Of a DNA stretch of 64,000 bases, positions 59,516 through 64,000 are shown in pieces. The position numbers and the translations under genes are program-made. Position 1 is the stretch's first letter. Every line of letters starts with the position of its first letter. The stretch comes from a virus: the IMG/VR virus record IMGVR_UViG_3300010151_000007, positions 36,327-100,326 of that record; one strand, written 5' to 3'. Under the pieces are notes generated by a model that searched no databases, was not told the origin of the DNA, and saw only the letters and a list, made by a program, of their open reading frames with translations.

Positions 59516-62471
59516 TAGCAGAAAGTTTAAATTTGTATCTCCGGGGATTTTCATTGATGAAATCGATCAGTCTCAAGTCCCTGTTGCTCCTGAAAATGTT
59601 GGTCCGGTAATCATCGGTCGTGCAGAGCGTGGCCCAAGTATGGTTCCGGTTAAGATCAATTCATTTTCAGAGTTTGTAGAGACGTTTGGTAACCCAATCG
59701 CAGGAAAGGGCGGCAGCGATGACGTATGGCGTGATGGTAACTTCTCTGCTCCTACTTATGGTGTCTATGCTGCCCAAGCTTATTTGAAAGCTGGTGTTGG
59801 CCCCGTGACATTCGTTCGCTTATTGGGCACCGACCACCCAGACGCTACCGCAGACGGCGCAGGCGAAGCTGGTTGGAAAACTGCCGCAACCCCTAACAAG
59901 CTTGTTGCCTCCAATGGTGGTGCTTACGGTCTATTCGTGTGGCCTTCAAGTTCAAATGGCGGTGAAATAGGTTCGCACGCCAACCCCACTGGTTCATTGG
60001 CTGCTGTATGGTATCTGGATACTGGCTCCAAGATCGAGTTAACCGGAACTGTCGACATCGACAAAACCAAGAATTCGCAGTCTGCCGGTCAATTTTATTA
60101 TTCAGACGCAAGCAAGACCTTCACTGCTGTTATTACCAAAGGCTCCGCTGTTGAAGAGAGGGTAACATTCTCTTTGGACATCAGTGCAGACAACTACATC
60201 CGTAATGTCTTCAACACTAACCCACAACTTGTGAACAGTACAATCGAAGACACAAACTTGACAAAGAGTTACTGGCTTGGCGAAACATACGAACGCACAA
60301 CTAGTGATACCATCGGTTCATCTACTGTTCAATTCGGCGCACTCGCTGCCGTAATGAGTGGTTCTGCCGCAAACCACAAAAAGAAGATGGGTTACCGTGA
60401 TGCTCACAGTGGTTGGTTCTTCTCGCAAGACGTTTCAACAGACAACTCAAGTTATAAACATGATGATATGACCAAGCTGTTCAAGTTTGTCGGTATCAAC
60501 GGTTATGGTGAATGGCTCAACAAGAATGTCAAAATTTCTGTCTCAAACGTTCGTGCATCAAACAACACTGCCGATCCATACAGCAAATTCGATATATTGA
60601 TTCGCCGCGCATCAGACTCTGACTTGAAGCCAATCATACTTGAAAGGTATTCAGGTCTTACCTTGAACCCTCTCTCACAAGATTACATTGCCACAAGGAT
60701 TGGTGATATGAGTATCGAGTGGGATAATGATGAGAATCGTTATCGTGAATTTGGCGACTTCTTGAACCGCTCTCGTTATGTTCGCGTTGTCATGAACGAC
60801 GTCGCTATCGCCCCAGCATTGGCTCCCTTTGGCGTGTATGGTCCTCCGAGATGTAAGAGTTATACCTTTGCGTCTGGCAATGCCAACATGTTCGATATCG
60901 TTGACACTCTGTCTTCCGCTACTTGGAATCAAATTTACTCTTTCACCACTACAACAGGCTCTATCCCTGGAACTGCAATTGGTCACACTAGCAATGATTT
61001 GTTCGAAGTGACTGGTAATTCCCTTGTCGGCTTCACTGGTTCGGTAAGATTCCCTGCCTCCCCTACAAGAGCCTCGGCTAGTAATGGCGGGACTACTCAC
61101 CGTAATGCGTACTTCGGTACCGATGCTGGTAGAAGTTCTGCAAATACCGATTTCGATCCTGGTTATGGCGAATACTTGAGACCCTTCAGTGATGATATCA
61201 TTTCAGACAACTCTTGGTCTGATACCTTCGGATTGGGAAGCCTTCCGAATGCTATGGAATATGGTTGGGTGTTCTCTTTGGATGATTTGAGAGTCGTTAC
61301 TGGTTCGAGCTACAGCTTCGCTACCGGACCTGCCAACAACATCAATGATGTTTACTGGATTTCGGGCTCCCGTGTTGCTGGTAGTGCATTCAACTGTTCG
61401 GGGACATGGACAGGTGCCGCATCGTGGCAAAACATCCTTAAGGCCGATTCAACAAGATTCACCTCACCTATGTGGGGTGGTTTTGATGCCTTGGACATTA
61501 AAGAAAGAGAACCTTTCCGCGATTCATTGCTGAATGGTTCCGAAAGCGAAACAGGTAATTATGCTTACTTCACTGTGAAGCGCGCTATCAACACTGTGGC
61601 CGATCCAGAGGTTGTCGAAACAAACATGATTTCAATGCCAGGGCTTACAAATGAAAGCCTTACAAAGCATTTGATTGATGTTTGTGAGGCTCGTGGCGAT
61701 GCTATAGGGGTTATCGACGCTAAGGGCGGGTTCACTCCTCGACACGATTCTAGCGATACCGCATCGAGCCGTAAGGGTGATTTAAAGACCGTTCTAGACA
61801 ACATGGACGCCCGTAATCTCAACAATAGTTATGGTGCAACCTACTATCCGTGGGTTAAGATTCGCGATGACATTAACGGCGTGTTCTTGAACACCCCTCC
61901 TTCTGTCGTTGCAATTGGCACCTTGGCACACACTGAAAAGGTTTCTGATGTATGGTTCGCTCCTGCCGGATTCCAGAGAGGTGGGTTGTCGAATGGTAAC
62001 GCTGGGTTGACGGTCGTTGGTATCGAAACCAAATTGACTTCAAAGAACCGTGATGATCTTTATGAAAGAAACATTAACCCAATCGCAAGCTTCCCGGCCC
62101 AAGGAATTGTGGTCTTCGGCCAAAAGACCCTTCAGGCTACCCCTTCTGCATTGGACAGAATCAATGTCCGCAGAATGCTTATTCACGTAAAGAGGGGGAT
62201 CTCTAGAATCGCAACTACCACACTGTTCTCACCTAATGTTCAAGCTACTTGGACAGGGTTCAAGACAAACGCTGACAACTTCCTTCAGGATGTAAAGTCT
62301 GGGTTTGGTATTGATGACTTCCGCGTTATCTTGGATGAAACAACTACAACACCAGATTTGGTGGACAGGAACATCATCTACGCTAAGGTATTCGTGAAGC
62401 CTACAAAGGCTGCCGAATTCATTGCGATTGACTTTATCATCACTCGCTCGGGTGCTTCGTTTGAAGACTGA
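59508..62471 (+). CDS. 18: Tail sheath protein, gp18-like
   Basis: A 987-aa sheath protein. The N-terminus FVSPGIFIDEIDQSQVPVAP, then VGPVIIGRAERGPSMVPVKI, is the sheath family start, and PIASFPAQGIVVFGQKTLQ, then RINVRRMLIHVKRGISRIA and DRNIIYAKVFVKPTKAAEFI is the conserved C-terminal domain. T4 gp18 is 659 aa; the extra 330 residues are in a Ser/Thr/Gly-rich middle section (about residues 130-640) that should be on the outer surface. The hexameric rings contract to drive the tube into the host. Confidence 0.95.
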   Translation: MADSRKFKFVSPGIFIDEIDQSQVPVAPENVGPVIIGRAERGPSMVPVKINSFSEFVETFGNPIAGKGGSDDVWRDGNFSAPTYGVYAAQAYLKAGVGPVTFVRLLGTDHPDATADGAGEAGWKTAATPNKLVASNGGAYGLFVWPSSSNGGEIGSHANPTGSLAAVWYLDTGSKIELTGTVDIDKTKNSQSAGQFYYSDASKTFTAVITKGSAVEERVTFSLDISADNYIRNVFNTNPQLVNSTIEDTNLTKSYWLGETYERTTSDTIGSSTVQFGALAAVMSGSAANHKKKMGYRDAHSGWFFSQDVSTDNSSYKHDDMTKLFKFVGINGYGEWLNKNVKISVSNVRASNNTADPYSKFDILIRRASDSDLKPIILERYSGLTLNPLSQDYIATRIGDMSIEWDNDENRYREFGDFLNRSRYVRVVMNDVAIAPALAPFGVYGPPRCKSYTFASGNANMFDIVDTLSSATWNQIYSFTTTTGSIPGTAIGHTSNDLFEVTGNSLVGFTGSVRFPASPTRASASNGGTTHRNAYFGTDAGRSSANTDFDPGYGEYLRPFSDDIISDNSWSDTFGLGSLPNAMEYGWVFSLDDLRVVTGSSYSFATGPANNINDVYWISGSRVAGSAFNCSGTWTGAASWQNILKADSTRFTSPMWGGFDALDIKEREPFRDSLLNGSESETGNYAYFTVKRAINTVADPEVVETNMISMPGLTNESLTKHLIDVCEARGDAIGVIDAKGGFTPRHDSSDTASSRKGDLKTVLDNMDARNLNNSYGATYYPWVKIRDDINGVFLNTPPSVVAIGTLAHTEKVSDVWFAPAGFQRGGLSNGNAGLTVVGIETKLTSKNRDDLYERNINPIASFPAQGIVVFGQKTLQATPSALDRINVRRMLIHVKRGISRIATTTLFSPNVQATWTGFKTNADNFLQDVKSGFGIDDFRVILDETTTTPDLVDRNIIYAKVFVKPTKAAEFIAIDFIITRSGASFED

Positions 62472-62496
62472 TAAAAAGGGACTTTTTGCCCCTTAG

Positions 62497-62504
62497 ACTA
62501 TTTA
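62497..62504 (+). promoter_or_regulatory. Candidate late promoter variant ACTATTTA before the tail tube gene
   Basis: Context TAGACTATTTAATAT, 26 bases before ATG 62523 in a 51-base gap. GGAG at 62509-62512 is the ribosome site. Confidence 0.5.
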
Positions 62505-62522
62505 ATATGGAGATAAATTAGA

Positions 62523-63083
62523 ATGCCAATTTCTGGTAATGAAAATAACTTTTGGACAAAAGCTCCAAGTAAAGACCCGAAGCGTAGTTTTCGATGGAAG
62601 GTTAATATTGGTGGTCAAACCATTTGGTATGCAAGAAAAGCTGAAAAACCAAAATTCACACTGACTGAATCTTCACACGATTTCTTGATGCACAAGTTTT
62701 ATTGGCCAGGGAAAGCTGAATGGAATGATGTTGAACTTGTTTTGGTCGATCCTGTCGAGCCGGACTTGGCGGGCAATTTGGTGCAAATCATCGCGGAAGC
62801 CGGATACAAGATCCCAGCCGGTGTCGCCTCTGCTTATACAAGTATTTCAAAAGCTTCTGCTTTGGCTGCTACTGGTGGAGACATCGTCATTCAGCAAATC
62901 GATTCGGAAGATAATGTTATAGAACAGTGGGTCTTGAAGCACGCATGGATTAGGGAAGTGACGTTTGGTGATTTGGATTATACTTCCGAAGACCTCACCG
63001 AAGTTACCATGCGTATTAGATACGACTGGGCAGAATTCAGTAACCCAGCAGCCGGCACTAACGATATCTTCAGACCTTCCTGA
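62523..63083 (+). CDS. 19: Tail tube protein, gp19-like (copy 1)
   Basis: A 186-aa tube subunit. The start ENNFWTKAPSKDPKRSFRWK, then VWYARK-type and EKPKFTLTESSHDFLMHKFYW, and VTFGDLDYTSEDLTEVTMRI follow the gp19/T4-type tube domain. T4 gp19 is 163 aa. Stacked hexamers form the inner channel. The next gene encodes a longer paralogue. It probably gives the bulk of the tube because its size matches the family and it sits behind the promoter motif. Confidence 0.9.
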   Translation: MPISGNENNFWTKAPSKDPKRSFRWKVNIGGQTIWYARKAEKPKFTLTESSHDFLMHKFYWPGKAEWNDVELVLVDPVEPDLAGNLVQIIAEAGYKIPAGVASAYTSISKASALAATGGDIVIQQIDSEDNVIEQWVLKHAWIREVTFGDLDYTSEDLTEVTMRIRYDWAEFSNPAAGTNDIFRPS

Positions 63084-63096
63084 TAGGAGTTTGTAG

Positions 63097-63897
63097 GTGG
63101 CTCACAACCAAAATCCAGGCGATATAAAACGATTAGACGCTGAATCGAACTTTTGGACATCAAAACCGTCCAAAGACCCGAAGAAGCGTTTTAACTTTGT
63201 TGTAGAGATCGACGCATTCAAATTCGAAGATGAAGAAGGGTCTGGTGCAGAACAAGAAGACAGATCGAGTGATCTTAATACCCTTGGTTTAGTTTGGTAT
63301 GCTTCCTCTATCGACAAGCCCACGTTGAACATCGGTTCAGAACAGTTTGTTCAGTATGGCAAACCCATACCACTGAACGTCCCTTATTACGATGGTTGGG
63401 AACCCATCACATTAAAAATGGTTGATCCCACATATCCAAACGCTACAAGGAAGCTCTTGCGTATCATTCGCCGTTCAGGTCATGCTGATGAAATGACTCT
63501 CGATAGAGACGGAGAAGATACAAGACAATCTAACAGGATGTTCGACCCTGCCGCTTATATGAAGTTCTTTGGTGAGGTTCGTATATACCAGCTTATTGAT
63601 TCCTTTGATCACAATGATGCAAAAGATCTTGACTTGAAAGCAGGCATGCGCGTTGGCGAGGTATGGAGACTTAAAGGGGCCTTCCCAACACAGTTCGACT
63701 TTGGTTCGCTGGATTATGGTTCTGAAGAATTATTGGAAATTTCCTTGACAATCCAATTCTCTCATGTTAAAGTAGAGGTATGGAATACTGGTGAAGAAGG
63801 TGACAGTGAAAGTGGGTTTACCTACTTCCCTGATGACGATTTCCCCGCGACAGACACATGCGCCGAGGGTTCTAGCGAGTTCTCGGGCGTACAATAA
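63097..63897 (+). CDS. Second tail-tube-like protein (gp19 paralogue, longer)
   Basis: A 266-aa protein with a GTG start behind TAGGAG. The opening ESNFWTSKPSKDPKKRFNFV and the later FDFGSLDYGSEELLEISLTI repeat the pattern of the preceding gp19, with about 80 extra residues in loops (an acidic insert after VVEIDAFKF, another after IIRRSGHADEMTL) and an acidic tail. Such paralogues in T4-type phages may form a tube end, like gp54/gp48 or gp3 positions; here the role is inferred. Confidence 0.78.
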   Translation: MAHNQNPGDIKRLDAESNFWTSKPSKDPKKRFNFVVEIDAFKFEDEEGSGAEQEDRSSDLNTLGLVWYASSIDKPTLNIGSEQFVQYGKPIPLNVPYYDGWEPITLKMVDPTYPNATRKLLRIIRRSGHADEMTLDRDGEDTRQSNRMFDPAAYMKFFGEVRIYQLIDSFDHNDAKDLDLKAGMRVGEVWRLKGAFPTQFDFGSLDYGSEELLEISLTIQFSHVKVEVWNTGEEGDSESGFTYFPDDDFPATDTCAEGSSEFSGVQ

Positions 63898-63907
63898 AGA
63901 GGTTTAG

Positions 63908-64000
63908 ATGAGAGATAATAGTAATAGATGGGCTCCTAACGAGGAACCTAGCGAAGCTCCTGTGCAGGCAAATGTAAGTCTTCATTATGCCGCTCCCACG
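63908..64000 (+). CDS. 5' end of a further tail gene (partial)
   Basis: ATG 63908 lies 12 bases after AAAGAGG and opens a frame that runs off the window: MRDNSNRWAPNEEPSEAP, then VQANVSLHYAAPT. The visible part is a Pro/Glu-rich, probably disordered start. No family can be given. Confidence 0.55.
   Translation, partial: MRDNSNRWAPNEEPSEAPVQANVSLHYAAPT

Noticed and set aside
62473-62494. Possible terminator after the sheath gene (AAAAAG-GGA-CTTTTT)
   Set aside because: Only a 6-bp AT-rich stem without a following U tract. It could be weak attenuation but cannot be called a terminator.
1-64000. Diversity-generating retroelement as cause of variable tail segments
   Set aside because: No reverse transcriptase and no template/variable repeat pair with adenine-specific changes was seen; the GC-rich patches show the opposite bias.
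1-64000. tRNA genes, CRISPR arrays, integrase or insertion sequences
   Set aside because: Gaps are too short (nearly all under 150 bases) and no cloverleaf, repeat-spacer array, recombinase or transposase motif was recognised by reading. A tRNAscan run would settle the first.

Overview
The window is a continuous, almost gap-free stretch of a tailed bacteriophage genome with a contractile tail and a T4-type virion module. All recognised genes lie on the + strand, many overlap by a few bases (ATGA, GTGA), and base composition is AT-rich by eye. The T4 comparison rests on recognisable gp55 (late sigma), gp25, gp6, gp46/gp47, gp17, gp20, gp21, gp22, gp23, gp14/gp15, gp18 and gp19 homologues. Several structural proteins are far larger than in T4 (2057, 3051, 1067 and 987 aa), which suggests a large myovirus, probably aquatic. 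The host cannot be named from the sequence; many strong Shine-Dalgarno sites (AGGAGG, GGAGG) argue for a host that uses SD initiation.

Layout. (1) 1-5066: surface-sugar cassette with a GNAT acetyltransferase, a DUF115/Maf-like protein, a NeuB-type nonulosonate synthase, a cupin, a NeuA-like cytidylyltransferase, a PhyH oxygenase and a HAD phosphatase. It contains an 82%-identical copy of the 3' end of the first gene and a zinc-ribbon-like scrap. (2) 5059-6863: small proteins and the gp55-like late sigma factor. (3) 6853-37946: baseplate and tail-accessory block: a gp5-like hub with M15 peptidase, gp25, gp6, a DNRLRE-like protein, a 3051-aa LamG protein and several paralogous pairs. (4) 37943-44110: ParB-like protein, RuvC-fold nuclease, DNA primase, small proteins with a shared N-terminal leader, and a single-chain Mre11-Rad50 (gp47-gp46) fusion. 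(5) 44136-45210: membrane and lysis-like genes. (6) 45210-56574: packaging and head genes: terminase, portal, prohead protease, scaffold, major capsid protein, plus a phage-encoded ribosomal protein bS21. (7) 56674-64000: neck, sheath and two tail-tube paralogues.

Three cross-cutting signals stand out. First, an ACTAATTA motif (with ACTATTTA and ACTACTTA variants) sits about 20-50 nt upstream of nine structural genes and looks like this phage's late promoter, the likely target of its own gp55-type sigma. Second, five or six small, mostly unrelated proteins share a 15-residue N-terminus with Ile/Leu at position 12 and Glu at 14, matching the (I/L)-x-E cleavage rule of T4 prohead protease; they may be capsid-targeted, injected proteins. 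Third, there are two unusual host-interface or repair proteins: bS21 inside the head operon and a fused Mre11-Rad50. Two good intrinsic terminators, after bS21 and after the major capsid gene, separate the late units. No tRNA, CRISPR array, integrase or transposase was recognised.
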